From the NCBI RefSeq assembly GCF_001886265.1, contig NZ_JXLE01000001.1, positions 186,001 through 250,000 on the forward strand: a stretch of 64,000 bases of DNA, in the 5' to 3' direction. The notes under the pieces were generated by a model. It did no database searches. It worked only from the letters and a program-made list of their open reading frames with translations, and was not told the origin of the DNA. This DNA comes from Enterococcus thailandicus (GTDB taxonomy: Bacteria > Bacillota > Bacilli > Lactobacillales > Enterococcaceae). This document shows, piece by piece, positions 1 through 8,560 of the stretch; the first letter of the stretch is position 1, and every line of letters starts with the position of its first letter. The position numbers and the translations under genes are program-made.

Positions 1-745
1 CTAATGTGATGAAGATACTTGTATCAAATGTTGGAACAAAAATTAAAAGCACAGTGGAAAGAAGTGTTGGTAAAGTAATCGCATAAATCATTGTTTTTAA
101 ACAATCAAGGAATGTTGCTCTAGTCAAACGCAAACGAGCATAGATATAACCGGCAAAGCTTGCAATAATTAATGTAATTAGTAAGTTAAGAAAACTTGGA
201 TAAATAGTGATAATAAAAGTCACTGCTTTAATCCAAAACGGAATCGTTGATTTTGCTAAGACTTCACGCATTTGTTTCCCATTCAAGTTAGCTAATGCTT
301 CATTTGAATAACTCAAGGTCATTTCATTGCTACCCAACAAAGAAGTAGTTGTGCCAGAATTTGGTAAGGCAATAACCATTTGATCTTTCAGCATGCCAAC
401 ACTGATAAAATTACCCATCAAATCAGTTGAGATGTCATGTTCAGAACGTTTTCCATCTGGATCAAAAGTAAAAATGATGGAATTTGTTTGATAAATGAAA
501 CCTTCAGCGCCATGGGCATCTAATTGCCCATCTTTGATTTCAAAATCAGGGATTTTTTTTGCAATTTGTTGTCCATCTGTCTTGATGTTATCCAAAACTT
601 GAAAGACTTGGAATGAAATTGGCAAAGCCATGATTACACTTAGCGCTAAGAGATAAAGAATTGATTTCCAAAAAGGAGTTTGTCGTGCCTCTTTGAGATT
701 TTTGAATTGTGTAAATGAACTGAATAATAATTGTTTTGTTGTCAT
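1..745 (-). CDS. DUF1189-family membrane protein, 3' end cut by window
   Basis: Reading frame on the minus strand from ATG at 745, preceded by an AGAGGAG-type ribosome binding site; it stays open for 248 codons and runs off the window. It begins MTTKQLLFSSFTQFKNLKEA and has a hydrophobic segment near residue 30, an extracellular-looking middle part, and further membrane segments near the end. This layout matches DUF1189 (MalA/YvdJ-like) proteins, which in Firmicutes often sit near maltodextrin transport genes. The function is unknown; membrane location is inferred from hydropathy. The C-terminus lies outside the window, so its operon partners on that side cannot be judged. Confidence 0.75.
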   Translation of the reverse strand, partial: MTTKQLLFSSFTQFKNLKEARQTPFWKSILYLLALSVIMALPISFQVFQVLDNIKTDGQQIAKKIPDFEIKDGQLDAHGAEGFIYQTNSIIFTFDPDGKRSEHDISTDLMGNFISVGMLKDQMVIALPNSGTTTSLLGSNEMTLSYSNEALANLNGKQMREVLAKSTIPFWIKAVTFIITIYPSFLNLLITLIIASFAGYIYARLRLTRATFLDCLKTMIYAITLPTLLSTVLLIFVPTFDTSIFITL

Positions 746-990
746 AATAGCTCCTCTTTAGTATTGTCTTCAACAGCAATTCTAGCGAAGTATGGCTGGA
801 AATACAAGGGAAGGAGCCAAAATTACACGATTGATTGGTTGTCAATCAGAAAAATGTTATTCTTAAAGAAATTAGTTGCTTGTTTTTTTATGGCTAAACG
901 AAGCTGTTTACTAATTTTTTGATAATCTGGCTGAAAATTTTGCGAAAATAGCGTATGATAAATAAGAATTTTAATAAGGTAGGTTCAAAA

Positions 991-1449
991 ATGAAAGCAT
1001 ATCTGCAAATCAAAGAATTTTTAGAAGAAAAAGGGTACTGGGAAATTTTTGTGTACATTTTTTTTGGCGGACTAGCAACAGTGGTAAACTTCGTGACCTT
1101 TGCGTTGGCATTACAAGTATTTGGTTTCAGCATGGTTGTTTCCAATACGATTTCCTGGATTTGTTCAGTGTTGTTCGCTTTTGTAACAAATAAAATTTGG
1201 GTTTTTCATTCTAAATCACCAAGTTTTTGGCACGTGCTGGAAGAATTTGGCAAGTTTCTTTTTTATCGAATTGTTTCCTATGGACTGGATATGGGCGCTA
1301 TGATTTTACTAATTCAGGGGCTCCATAGTAACGAGTATGTGGCCAAAATCATTACACAAATTTTAGTTGTTTTGGCTAACTATGTATTCAGTAAGTTATT
1401 TATTTTCAAAAAAACTGAGGTAATCGATGAAATCAAAGAAACCAAATGA
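991..1449 (+). CDS. GtrA-family membrane protein
   Basis: A 152-residue protein with four hydrophobic segments and the GtrA signature early on (YIFFGGLATVVNFVTF) plus FVTNKIWVF. GtrA proteins are small membrane proteins thought to help move lipid-linked sugars for cell-surface or teichoic-acid glycosylation. An upstream in-frame ATG at 955 exists, but it lacks a ribosome binding site and overlaps a TATGAT promoter-like hexamer. The ATG at 991 follows AAGGTAGG at good spacing, so I chose it. It is divergent from the DUF1189 gene and followed by sodA. Its substrate cannot be told from the sequence. Confidence 0.8.
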   Translation: MKAYLQIKEFLEEKGYWEIFVYIFFGGLATVVNFVTFALALQVFGFSMVVSNTISWICSVLFAFVTNKIWVFHSKSPSFWHVLEEFGKFLFYRIVSYGLDMGAMILLIQGLHSNEYVAKIITQILVVLANYVFSKLFIFKKTEVIDEIKETK

Positions 1450-1489
1450 TCAAATCAAAGAACAATAACAAAAATCGTAGGCATAACTT

Positions 1490-1518
1490 TTGAAGAAATC
1501 TCAACTCTTTGTTACTCT
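1490..1518 (+). promoter_or_regulatory. Probable sodA promoter
   Basis: TTGAAG, a 17-base spacer, then TACTCT preceded by TG to give an extended -10. It lies about 45 bases upstream of the sodA ATG. Based on consensus only. Confidence 0.4.
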
Positions 1519-1563
1519 TTTGAGTGTAAAGACTAACAGAATTACTGAGGAGGAAGATTTTCA

Positions 1564-2172
1564 ATGACTTACACATTACCTGATTTACCATACGCATATG
1601 ATGCTTTAGAACCTTATATCGATGAAGAAACAATGCACCTTCATCATGACAAGCACCATAATACTTATGTTACGAATTTAAATGCAGCAATCGAAAAATA
1701 TCCAGAACTTGGCGAAAAATCAGTAGAAGAATTAATTTCTGATATGGATGCTATTCCTGAAGATATTAAAACTGCAGTTCGCAATAACGGTGGAGGTCAC
1801 GCAAACCATTCATTCTTCTGGAAAATTATGGCACCAAATGCCGGTGGCGAACCAACAGGAGCAATCAAAGAAGCAATTGATGCTGCTTTTGGTGATTTTG
1901 CTTCATTTAAAGCGGAATTTAAAACTGCTGCAACTGGTCGTTTTGGCTCTGGTTGGGCTTGGCTAGCTGTTGATAATGGCAAATTAGTTGTTACTTCAAC
2001 TGCTAATCAAGATTCACCTTTGATGGAAGGTCAAATACCAGTGTTAGGCTTGGATGTGTGGGAACATGCATATTATTTGAACTATAAAAATGTACGTCCT
2101 GATTACATCGAAGCATTCTGGAACCTTGTGAATTGGGATGAAGTAAATAAACAGTTTGAACAAGCAAAATAA
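1564..2172 (+). CDS. sodA: Superoxide dismutase, Mn type
   Basis: A 202-residue Fe/Mn superoxide dismutase that converts superoxide to oxygen and hydrogen peroxide in the cytoplasm. Metal ligands are visible as His27, His82 (ANHSFFW), Asp164 and His168 (DVWEHAYY). The Gln at 149 in TANQDSP is the second-sphere residue typical of Mn-using enzymes, whereas Fe enzymes usually place it near residue 69-77. Length and motifs are normal for the family. The gene starts at ATG 1564 after a strong GAGGAGG site and seems to be monocistronic with its own promoter, which is common for sodA in enterococci. Confidence 0.97.
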   Translation: MTYTLPDLPYAYDALEPYIDEETMHLHHDKHHNTYVTNLNAAIEKYPELGEKSVEELISDMDAIPEDIKTAVRNNGGGHANHSFFWKIMAPNAGGEPTGAIKEAIDAAFGDFASFKAEFKTAATGRFGSGWAWLAVDNGKLVVTSTANQDSPLMEGQIPVLGLDVWEHAYYLNYKNVRPDYIEAFWNLVNWDEVNKQFEQAK

Positions 2173-2228
2173 CATGTTTATGTGTTAGCTCTCTCTTTGA
2201 CTGATTCCGGAAAAAGTGAAGAACAGCC

Positions 2229-2257
2229 TTGCGAGCGTTTTCTAAATTCGGTATAAT
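2229..2257 (+). promoter_or_regulatory. Promoter of the cold-shock gene
   Basis: TTGCGA, an exact 17-base spacer, and a consensus TATAAT at 2252-2257. The predicted start is near 2264, directly before a hairpin at 2262-2282 (nine-base arms around GAA). Confidence 0.75.
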
Positions 2258-2308
2258 ATTTTTGTAAGAAGAATTCTTACAAGAACATTTTTTGGAGGCT
2301 ATACACTT

Positions 2309-2509
2309 ATGGAACACGGAACAGTTAAATGGTTCAACAATGAAAAAGGATTTGGGTTTATTACAGTAGATGGCGGAGATGACGTATTCGTACACTTCTC
2401 AGCAATTCAAGGAGATGGCTTCAAGAGCTTAGAAGAAGGCCAAGAAGTTGAATTCACAATTGTTGAAGGTTCACGCGGACCTCAAGCTGCTGAAGTGACT
2501 AAATTATAA
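2309..2509 (+). CDS. csp: Cold-shock protein (CspA family)
   Basis: A 66-residue single cold-shock domain. RNP1 (KGFGFI) and RNP2 (VFVHF) are intact, with the conserved start [14 protein letters not shown]. Such proteins bind single-stranded RNA and DNA and act as RNA chaperones; enterococci carry several copies, so the exact paralogue name is not assigned. The transcript would begin with a 21-base hairpin and a short leader before GGAGG. The gene is monocistronic, with a strong promoter in front and a strong terminator behind. Confidence 0.95.
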   Translation: MEHGTVKWFNNEKGFGFITVDGGDDVFVHFSAIQGDGFKSLEEGQEVEFTIVEGSRGPQAAEVTKL

Positions 2510-2586
2510 TATTTGTTGAATAAAACGATCTTGTCAAAAACAAGTGACTTTGAAAAAAGTTGACTTCTTTTACAAGATCATGCAAA

Positions 2587-2623
2587 AAAGGAGTTGTGGC
2601 GTATGCCATGACTCCTTTTTTAT
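2587..2623 (+). terminator. Rho-independent terminator after csp
   Basis: A stem of about 12 pairs (AGGAGT...ACTCCT outer arm, loop GTAT) followed by six T. Confidence 0.85.
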
Positions 2624-2645
2624 TTATATTTATAGAAAAAATGGA

Positions 2646-4094
2646 TTATGGAGTAAAACGTTCTTTAATGAAGTGAACCAGTGAATGGATTTGTTTTTCA
2701 ATGTATTGGATGGAAATTGTAACAGCTGTTGGTTCTTCTTCAAATTTTGGCATGGTAAGTAACGTGTCTGTTGTTCGGATAATCAAATCTGGTTGAATCA
2801 CAAGATCATTTGTCATAAAAACATTGATGTACGGACGTAAAGAATCATTGATTTTTTTCATTGTCGCTAACTCTAGTGAATGAGGAAGGTCACTTTCAAA
2901 TTTGATATTGACCTGTTTATCAAAATAAGTTGGTGGAGCAATAATCAGGAATGCTTCCGTCAAAATCCAAGGTTGTAACCAATAGAGCGCTTGGTCTTGA
3001 TCCTTGAACTCGGTACAGACACGCGTCATTTCCTCTAAGAGTTTTGGATGTTTTTCTTCTATATCAAAAATAAATTCTTTATTTAATGTTAAAAAGTTCG
3101 GAAATAAAATGGCGTGCATCGAGTTAGCTAGTAAGGTTGCGTTTAACAGCTTACGTTTTTTGATATGGTTAAGCTGATTTCGTTTCAATGTATTTAAATA
3201 GGAAAAAAACTTAATCAAAAATAATCTTGCTGAAGTTTGTTTTGCCAAATGAAGCTTTAGCGCTCTTTCCAAAAAATTTTCTGCTAAATAAAAATTTGTT
3301 TTTGACTGCATCCAGAGAAAAGAAAAACGTAATTCTGTTTCCGAAAGTTTATCTCCAATTGCTTGCTGAAAGCTTTCCACTTCTTCCGAAAATTCTTTCC
3401 AGATTTGTGTGGTAAATGAAGGTAATGTCTTGTTATCGATTAAATGTCCTTGAGAGGATCGTAAGAGATTAATGGCAGAAATATAGCACCATTGCAGAGC
3501 TTTTATTTTATTTGGTTGCTGACCTACAGCTTCAAAAAGACCTTCTACATCAGATAATGTTTGTTCAAAGTCAATGGTTGAAAAAGGCCAGGTTACGCCC
3601 TGATAAGTCTCCCATAGAACTAAGTAACTAAAATAGCGAATTTGCGTTTCTTTTCCAGTTAGGTAAATGTCTCCTTTTTTAGTTTTGATTTGGATTTGAT
3701 AAGGATCAAGTTTTTTATTTAATTGTGTCATATGTCTACGCAAAATAAATTCACTGATCTCAAGTGAATCCAAGAACTCGTTTATTTGAATTTTAGAAAG
3801 TAAAATTAACTGGTAAACTAGTTGGAAGATCGGTGATAGAGCTAAGATATCTGAACGTAGGAGCTGATACTCTTTTGCATCACCTGAGAAACGATAATAG
3901 GATGAAGTTTTGGAAAAATGAATCGCATTTGGTAATTCTTGGATTTTTTGACAATATTGAGCAGCTGATCGTTTGTCAGATGAGATTGAGTGAGCAAGTT
4001 TCTCTAAAGAATAAGACTTTTCTGAAAAGTAAAGTGTTTCAAGAATGGTCAACTGCATTTGTATCGGACGTTCTAAACTAAAAAATTGATTCAT
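2646..4094 (-). CDS. Mga-like / HTH-domain transcriptional regulator
   Basis: A 482-residue regulator starting at ATG 4094 after GGAGG. The N-terminus has a winged-helix HTH (about 15-60) and a second Mga-type HTH around 105-130 (NEFLDSLEISEFILRRHMTQ). A long helical PRD-like middle follows, and the C-terminus (around 395-450) resembles the EIIB-like end of Mga/AtxA proteins. These regulators usually control surface-protein genes and may respond to PTS phosphorylation. It is transcribed divergently from the surface-protein locus at 4577, which makes that locus its likely target. This is inferred from position; no binding site was identified. Confidence 0.75.
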   Translation of the reverse strand: MNQFFSLERPIQMQLTILETLYFSEKSYSLEKLAHSISSDKRSAAQYCQKIQELPNAIHFSKTSSYYRFSGDAKEYQLLRSDILALSPIFQLVYQLILLSKIQINEFLDSLEISEFILRRHMTQLNKKLDPYQIQIKTKKGDIYLTGKETQIRYFSYLVLWETYQGVTWPFSTIDFEQTLSDVEGLFEAVGQQPNKIKALQWCYISAINLLRSSQGHLIDNKTLPSFTTQIWKEFSEEVESFQQAIGDKLSETELRFSFLWMQSKTNFYLAENFLERALKLHLAKQTSARLFLIKFFSYLNTLKRNQLNHIKKRKLLNATLLANSMHAILFPNFLTLNKEFIFDIEEKHPKLLEEMTRVCTEFKDQDQALYWLQPWILTEAFLIIAPPTYFDKQVNIKFESDLPHSLELATMKKINDSLRPYINVFMTNDLVIQPDLIIRTTDTLLTMPKFEEEPTAVTISIQYIEKQIHSLVHFIKERFTP

Positions 4095-4211
4095 ATAAGT
4101 TATTCCTCCAAAAATTATTTAAAATAGATAATATTAGTAAACTTCGTTAAAAATTCTCGTTTTTTGTAACTTGACAAACGCAAAAAATAAGAAAAAATAA
4201 CGTAAAACTAC

Positions 4212-4248
4212 AAAAAGATAAAATATCGTATGATATTTTATCTTTTTT
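4212..4248. terminator. Perfect symmetrical hairpin, terminator-like on both strands
   Basis: Arms of 16 bases (AAAAAGATAAAATATC) around GTAT, with A-run and T-run flanks so it could terminate in either direction. It lies upstream of both divergent genes rather than downstream of either. Confidence 0.55.
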
Positions 4249-4447
4249 GCGTGTTATAGATTTATTTGTTTTATAAGAGTTTTTATCTATTTATGGTGAA
4301 TATTATAATACATTTTTTATTATTTTTTAATCTTAAAGTAACAATTTCGTTTAATGGTGGTTATTTTATTGACTAACGAGCAAAATAATAGATTTTATAA
4401 TATACCCTTGATAAACTCCGAATAACTTAAGTTGCTAGTGAATGAAA

Positions 4448-4474
4448 ATACCTAAAAAGGCGCCTTTTAGGTAT
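4448..4474 (+). repeat. 27-base inverted repeat upstream of the surface-protein gene
   Basis: ATACCTAAAA and TTTTAGGTAT arms around AGGCGCC. It could be an operator or a 5' leader hairpin. There is no T-run directly after it. Confidence 0.6.
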
Positions 4475-4576
4475 AAAAATCGAATATAAAGGGGAGGTCG
4501 TTAGCTACTTCACATATTTATTCTTTTGTCGGAGGACAGGACAGTTAGGAGATGTGTTTCAAAAAGGAGGATAAAC

Positions 4577-6535
4577 ATGAAAAAGGACTACCGAAAATTA
4601 ATGGACCAAAAAGCAAGTGCTAAGCGCCGCTCAAGAAAGTACTTGCTTGTAGGAACGTCGTTAGCAACAGGTATGTTGTTAGGGTTAGCCCCAATTTCAA
4701 TTGCTACGCCACTTTTTACCCTTGAAACGAACGAAGTTTACGCAGATTTGATTAGCGGACAGCTATTCAGTAATTTAACTTCGTCTAACACAAGTGGAAC
4801 CACCAGCTCTGCCCCTTATCCTTTAGAAAATACTAGTCGTGCTGTTGATTTTATCATATCAGCAGATAGTGGAATTGATTTAAGTGTTTTACCAGGAAAT
4901 CGTCTAGCAGTTCTAGCAATTCCAGAAGAAATGCAAGGACTAGTAACGCCAAATGGTGATGGAACATTCTCAACCGAAATTCTGCTTCCTACGAATGCCT
5001 TAGATCCGTTACTAACAGTTGTAAATGGTGCGGTGACTACCTTAGTGAATGGAATAAACGCCGCACTAGCACTTAACCCGTTAGCAACAGTAGATTTATC
5101 ACAAGTTTATACACAGTTAGACTTATTGAATAACCTAAGTAATTTAACGGCTGCTGATGTTGCCTTACAACTCGAAGCACAAGGTGATGAATACATCTAT
5201 GCCGAACTCGAAGGCGTTCTTGAAGTAATCATTCGTGAATCACTAACGGATATTTTAACAGATTTGAATAACGCAGTGCAATCTATCCAAGCAGTTCCAA
5301 CTTCTGGCTCAGGGATAGCAGGCACGATTGCGGCGAGTGCAGTTAATGGAACGTTAAATGCCACACTTAAACCAACTTTTACACTCACTTACAATACGGC
5401 TTTAGCTTTAGTTAACGTAGGTTCTGCATTGATTGGTAATTTAGTAGATGGCAGTGTGCTTGGTGAAACAACCGTGACCATTCCAACTCTAATCCAAGAT
5501 CCAACTTATCAAGACTTATTGACAGCGGGAGTAGACATCTCGAATCCCTATGAAGCAGGTTTTTTAGCAACGATGATTAAATCAAGTCTATTGGCGATTG
5601 ACATTGCTTCAAATTATGACGGGTACACACCGGTTTTCTATGAGGCAAGTGATGTAACTGCTCCTTACAATGTTGAGGTGACTGGAAATGTAGCTGATGG
5701 CTATGAAGTCACGGGTATGGCTGATCCTGGTGCTACAGTAAGAATTTATAAAGATGGAGTATTGATTGGTGAAGGACCAGCGGATGAAGTAACAGGAAGC
5801 TTTACTATTCCAATTTCTTCAGAGGACGTTGATCCATTAGATGAAATTCAGTTGATTGCTTACGATGAGAATGAGATTCCAAGTTTACCAACGCAAGCAT
5901 TTATTCCGGATGAAGACGACGATGATGCTGACGCTGATGCGGATGCCGACGCAGATGCGGATGCCGACGCAGATGCAGATGCCGACGCCGATGCTGATGC
6001 TGACGCGGATGCGGACGCCGACGCGGATGCCGATGCCGACGCCGACGCTGACGCCGACGCTGATGCTGATGCTGATGCTGATGCCGACGCTGATGCTGAC
6101 GCTGATGCAGATGCTGACGCTGATGCGGATGCCGACGCCGACGCCGATGCCGACGCAGATGCCGATGCGGATGCCGACGCAGATGCCGATGCCGACGCAG
6201 ATGCCGACGCCGACGCCGATGCAGACGCCGATGCCGACGCCGATGCGGACGCCGATGCTGATGCCGATGCCGATGCGGATGCCGACGATGATGATCCTAC
6301 TCCAGTTAAGCAAACAGGACCGACACCAAAATTACCGCTTCAACTTGGTAATGACCGTTATCCACCAAGTGGTAAAGGTGGGACTGGAATTGGAGCGACA
6401 CCGAAGACGAGTCCAAAAACTTATCCGAAAACATCTGATCAAACAAGTGCTTCAACCTCATTACTAGGAGCATTAACAGCGTTTATTTCTGGACTAGGGA
6501 TTTGGAAACTTCGCAAAGGAAAAAAGAATAAATAA
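4577..6535 (+). CDS. Cell-wall-anchored adhesin-like protein with 60 Asp-Ala repeats
   Basis: A 652-residue surface protein. The ATG at 4577 follows AAGGAGG at ideal spacing; an earlier in-frame start at 4526 has no such site. A long signal peptide (1-56, likely cleaved after VYA) is followed by a predicted adhesive region (about 60-350) rich in short helices. It shares its layout with the WxL protein at 10082 ([10 protein letters not shown] here, ILEIPTEMVG there). A bacterial Ig-like domain spans about 359-441, then 60 Asp-Ala pairs (450-569). The C-terminus has a sortase-like signal: YPKTS at 616-620 in place of LPxTG, a hydrophobic stretch and a RKGKKNK tail. The repeat is probably an acidic wall-spanning stalk. 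Ligand unknown. Confidence 0.85.
   Translation: MKKDYRKLMDQKASAKRRSRKYLLVGTSLATGMLLGLAPISIATPLFTLETNEVYADLISGQLFSNLTSSNTSGTTSSAPYPLENTSRAVDFIISADSGIDLSVLPGNRLAVLAIPEEMQGLVTPNGDGTFSTEILLPTNALDPLLTVVNGAVTTLVNGINAALALNPLATVDLSQVYTQLDLLNNLSNLTAADVALQLEAQGDEYIYAELEGVLEVIIRESLTDILTDLNNAVQSIQAVPTSGSGIAGTIAASAVNGTLNATLKPTFTLTYNTALALVNVGSALIGNLVDGSVLGETTVTIPTLIQDPTYQDLLTAGVDISNPYEAGFLATMIKSSLLAIDIASNYDGYTPVFYEASDVTAPYNVEVTGNVADGYEVTGMADPGATVRIYKDGVLIGEGPADEVTGSFTIPISSEDVDPLDEIQLIAYDENEIPSLPTQAFIPDEDDDDADADADADADADADADADADADADADADADADADADADADADADADADADADADADADADADADADADADADADADADADADADADADADADADADADADADADADADADADADADADADDDDPTPVKQTGPTPKLPLQLGNDRYPPSGKGGTGIGATPKTSPKTYPKTSDQTSASTSLLGALTAFISGLGIWKLRKGKKNK
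5924..6283 (+). repeat. GAY-GCN hexanucleotide repeat coding 60 Asp-Ala pairs
   Basis: 360 bases strictly alternating an Asp codon (GAT or GAC) and an Ala codon (all four GCN forms occur). Local 18-24 base units recur imperfectly. The tract is far richer in G and C than the flanking sequence. Confidence 0.95.
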
Positions 6536-6556
6536 AGCTAAGTAGGAAAATAAAAT

Positions 6557-6590
6557 AGATTGATGAAGGGAGCATTCTCTTCATCAATCT
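6557..6590 (+). terminator. Intercistronic hairpin, possible partial terminator
   Basis: Perfect 12-base arms (AGATTGATGAAG / CTTCATCAATCT), but only a short T-run follows. It may cut expression of the downstream genes relative to the anchored protein, or mark RNA processing. Confidence 0.55.
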
Positions 6591-6606
6591 TTCATGAGGT
6601 GAGGAT

Positions 6607-8292
6607 ATGTTTGTTCAGACGACCGAAAATAGTTTGGCTTCAATCAAAGAAATCATTGATCAAGTTGAAACGAGTGCGACTAATAAACTGCTGATTGTTA
6701 GCACCGGTGATTTTAGTGAACGCGGACGAGTCATTGAATTTTATGGCAACAATTTCAAGACAATCTGGAACAACTTTTTATCCGCATATAAAATCAATCA
6801 ATTCAATCAAGCTCCTTATTTAAGAATTGATATTTTGACAAAAGAAACAAAAATCGATTTTACCCAGTTTTTAGCAGGTTTAAAAAAAGTTCGCCGAAAT
6901 AACTACGTTGATTTTAATGTCAGGATCGATGGTTTACGAAAACGAAGCTTCTTAATGGAAGAACTTGTTGCTAATGCAATCTTGAAACCAAGTAAAGCAC
7001 ATAAAGTAGGAAAAAATCTTCCAGATTTACAAATTGATGAACAAAACTACCGTGGTTATGTCAAACGAAAATACGGGAGAAATGAACAAGATCTAAGTTA
7101 CTTACAGCGCTCGGACTTTTATTTGTTTGAAACGAAGTCCTATTACTTTGAGGAGGGGCAACTTTTACCGATTAAGGACTATGGAAATGGGAATCGAATA
7201 CGGGAAATTTCTCGAGAAAATTTAGCACAAATGACAGACTTGGTTATTGCTAAAGGGAGTAGTTATTTAGAAAATCAGTTAACTTCTACTGGAAAATTTA
7301 TTTATGGCTATTATCCCTGCTATGATCAACCAATTAAAGGTTATAATTCAGTTCGACATTTTTCTTCCTTATATGCGTTGGCAGAAGCAGCCGAATACTT
7401 TTCCGATCAAAAGATGCTGGCATCAGTAAAAGATGGATTGCTCTGGGGGATGGAACACTTAACAGTTGAACTCGATGATTATCTCTTCATTAAAGAGCAA
7501 CTAACAAAAGATGTGGAGTATAAGCTAGGCGCACAAGCAACGGCGATACTCGCTGTTTCCAAGTATGTTGAGCTAACTCAAGACGAACAGTTTCATTCCT
7601 TTTTACAAGAGCTGATTCGAGTAGTTGAAGATAAGTTTTTAACAGCAGAAAAGAAAACAATTCATGTGCTGGATGGTCAATTGCAAGTGAAAGAGCAATT
7701 CCGAATCGTTTACTATGACGGTGAAATTTTGTTTGCGTTGTTACGTGCTTATGAGATTTTGAAACAGCAAGAAATTTTGGCAATCTGCGAAGGTCTAATG
7801 GCACAGTTCGTTGCTAATAATTATCAAAAATATCACGACCATTGGTTAAGCTATGCGACAAATGAATTACTGAAATATCAACAGAAAAAGGAATATTATC
7901 AATTTGGGCTAAAAAACGCTCTGGAAAATATCAATTTCATTGATAAACGTGATACTGCTTATCCAACCATGTTGGAATTGTTAGTTGCAGCATCAAAAAT
8001 GATGACTAAATTAGAAGTGAGTCCATTTAGAAAAGAAATCTTTCCATTAGATGAAGATTTTTTTCAAGCAAAATCTAGAATTAATCAGGTGATGGAAAAG
8101 AGAGCTTTACATGAAATAACAACAGGTGTGATGTTCCCAGAATTTGCGCAATTTTTTAAACAGCCGGCCGTTGTTTGTTATGGTTTTTTTGCCCGACATG
8201 ACCGTTTTCGAATGCGAATTGACGATGCGGAGCACTTTCTGTCAGGCTTGATCAATTATCGAATGCATACCAATAAAGAGGAGGGATTCTAA
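6607..8292 (+). CDS. Unrecognised cytosolic protein, possible (alpha/alpha)6-barrel enzyme
   Basis: A 561-residue protein without signal peptide or membrane segments; start after GAGGTGAGG. I do not recognise a named family with certainty. Residues 1-130 form an alpha/beta-looking part (LLIVSTGDFSERGR; KKVRRNNYVDF). Residues 210-550 are helical, with GYYPCYDQPIKGYNSVRHFS (234-253) and further helix pairs, resembling six-hairpin glycosidase or isoprenoid-type barrels. Its stop overlaps the next start by one base, and a Mur-family ligase follows, so the two enzymes probably work together. A role in making or modifying a surface polymer or protein is inferred from context only; the catalytic residues are not known to me. 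Confidence 0.6.
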   Translation: MFVQTTENSLASIKEIIDQVETSATNKLLIVSTGDFSERGRVIEFYGNNFKTIWNNFLSAYKINQFNQAPYLRIDILTKETKIDFTQFLAGLKKVRRNNYVDFNVRIDGLRKRSFLMEELVANAILKPSKAHKVGKNLPDLQIDEQNYRGYVKRKYGRNEQDLSYLQRSDFYLFETKSYYFEEGQLLPIKDYGNGNRIREISRENLAQMTDLVIAKGSSYLENQLTSTGKFIYGYYPCYDQPIKGYNSVRHFSSLYALAEAAEYFSDQKMLASVKDGLLWGMEHLTVELDDYLFIKEQLTKDVEYKLGAQATAILAVSKYVELTQDEQFHSFLQELIRVVEDKFLTAEKKTIHVLDGQLQVKEQFRIVYYDGEILFALLRAYEILKQQEILAICEGLMAQFVANNYQKYHDHWLSYATNELLKYQQKKEYYQFGLKNALENINFIDKRDTAYPTMLELLVAASKMMTKLEVSPFRKEIFPLDEDFFQAKSRINQVMEKRALHEITTGVMFPEFAQFFKQPAVVCYGFFARHDRFRMRIDDAEHFLSGLINYRMHTNKEEGF

Positions 8293-8531
8293 TGGTTGGA
8301 ACGATTCGTTTTATTGCGTTATCTTTGATTGGGTTATCTTATTTTATTTTTAAGGTACGCCGGAAAAAAGAGCGGAAAGGTCAGCAGCCTCCAGCAGATC
8401 TAACTGGGTATGAGAAAGATGAAAATGGCTTGTATCCTTGGGAAAACGACCAGAATGATTCACCTGAAAGAATTAAAAAAACAGCAACCAGATACGTGAA
8501 CCAGGCACGTCCAAGACGTGGTCGCTGGTAG
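8292..8531 (+). CDS. Small single-pass membrane protein
   Basis: 79 residues: a hydrophobic segment at about 4-21, then a basic RRKKERK stretch and a charged tail ending ARPRRGRW. By the positive-inside rule the tail faces the cytoplasm. The ATG overlaps the stop of the preceding gene (TAATG), and the RBS GAGGAGG lies inside that gene, so the two are translationally coupled. No known family is recognised. It could tether the flanking enzymes to the membrane; that is a guess from position. Confidence 0.65.
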   Translation: MVGTIRFIALSLIGLSYFIFKVRRKKERKGQQPPADLTGYEKDENGLYPWENDQNDSPERIKKTATRYVNQARPRRGRW

Positions 8532-8560
8532 CCGATAAATGAAGAAGGTGGGGTGAAAAA

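Larger units (their letters stand above)
4095..4576. other. Long AT-rich divergent intergenic region
   Basis: 482 bases with no supported gene, between the Mga-like regulator and the surface-protein operon. It holds a perfect 16-base-arm hairpin at 4212-4247, a 27-base palindrome at 4448-4474, a TTGACA at 4171-4176 and a TTGACT/TATAAT pair at 4369-4401 with an over-long 21-base spacer. It probably carries the promoters and regulator sites for both flanking genes. Confidence 0.6.

Noticed and set aside
731-1145. Small open frames between the DUF1189 and GtrA genes on either strand
   Set aside because: They overlap the promoter area and the real genes in other frames, and their translations look random.
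4526-4576. Earlier start of the anchored surface protein
   Set aside because: Adds 17 residues before the signal peptide and has no ribosome site, while ATG 4577 has AAGGAGG at ideal distance.
5924-6283. Possible CRISPR-like or tandem non-coding repeat
   Set aside because: The repeat is in frame, encodes a strict dipeptide and has no spacers.
5856-6467. Long open frames in another plus frame and on the minus strand across the Asp-Ala tract
   Set aside because: The GAYGCN repeat has no stop codon in several frames, giving Met/Pro/Thr-rich and Ile/Gly/Val-rich shadow translations. No ribosome sites and no family features.
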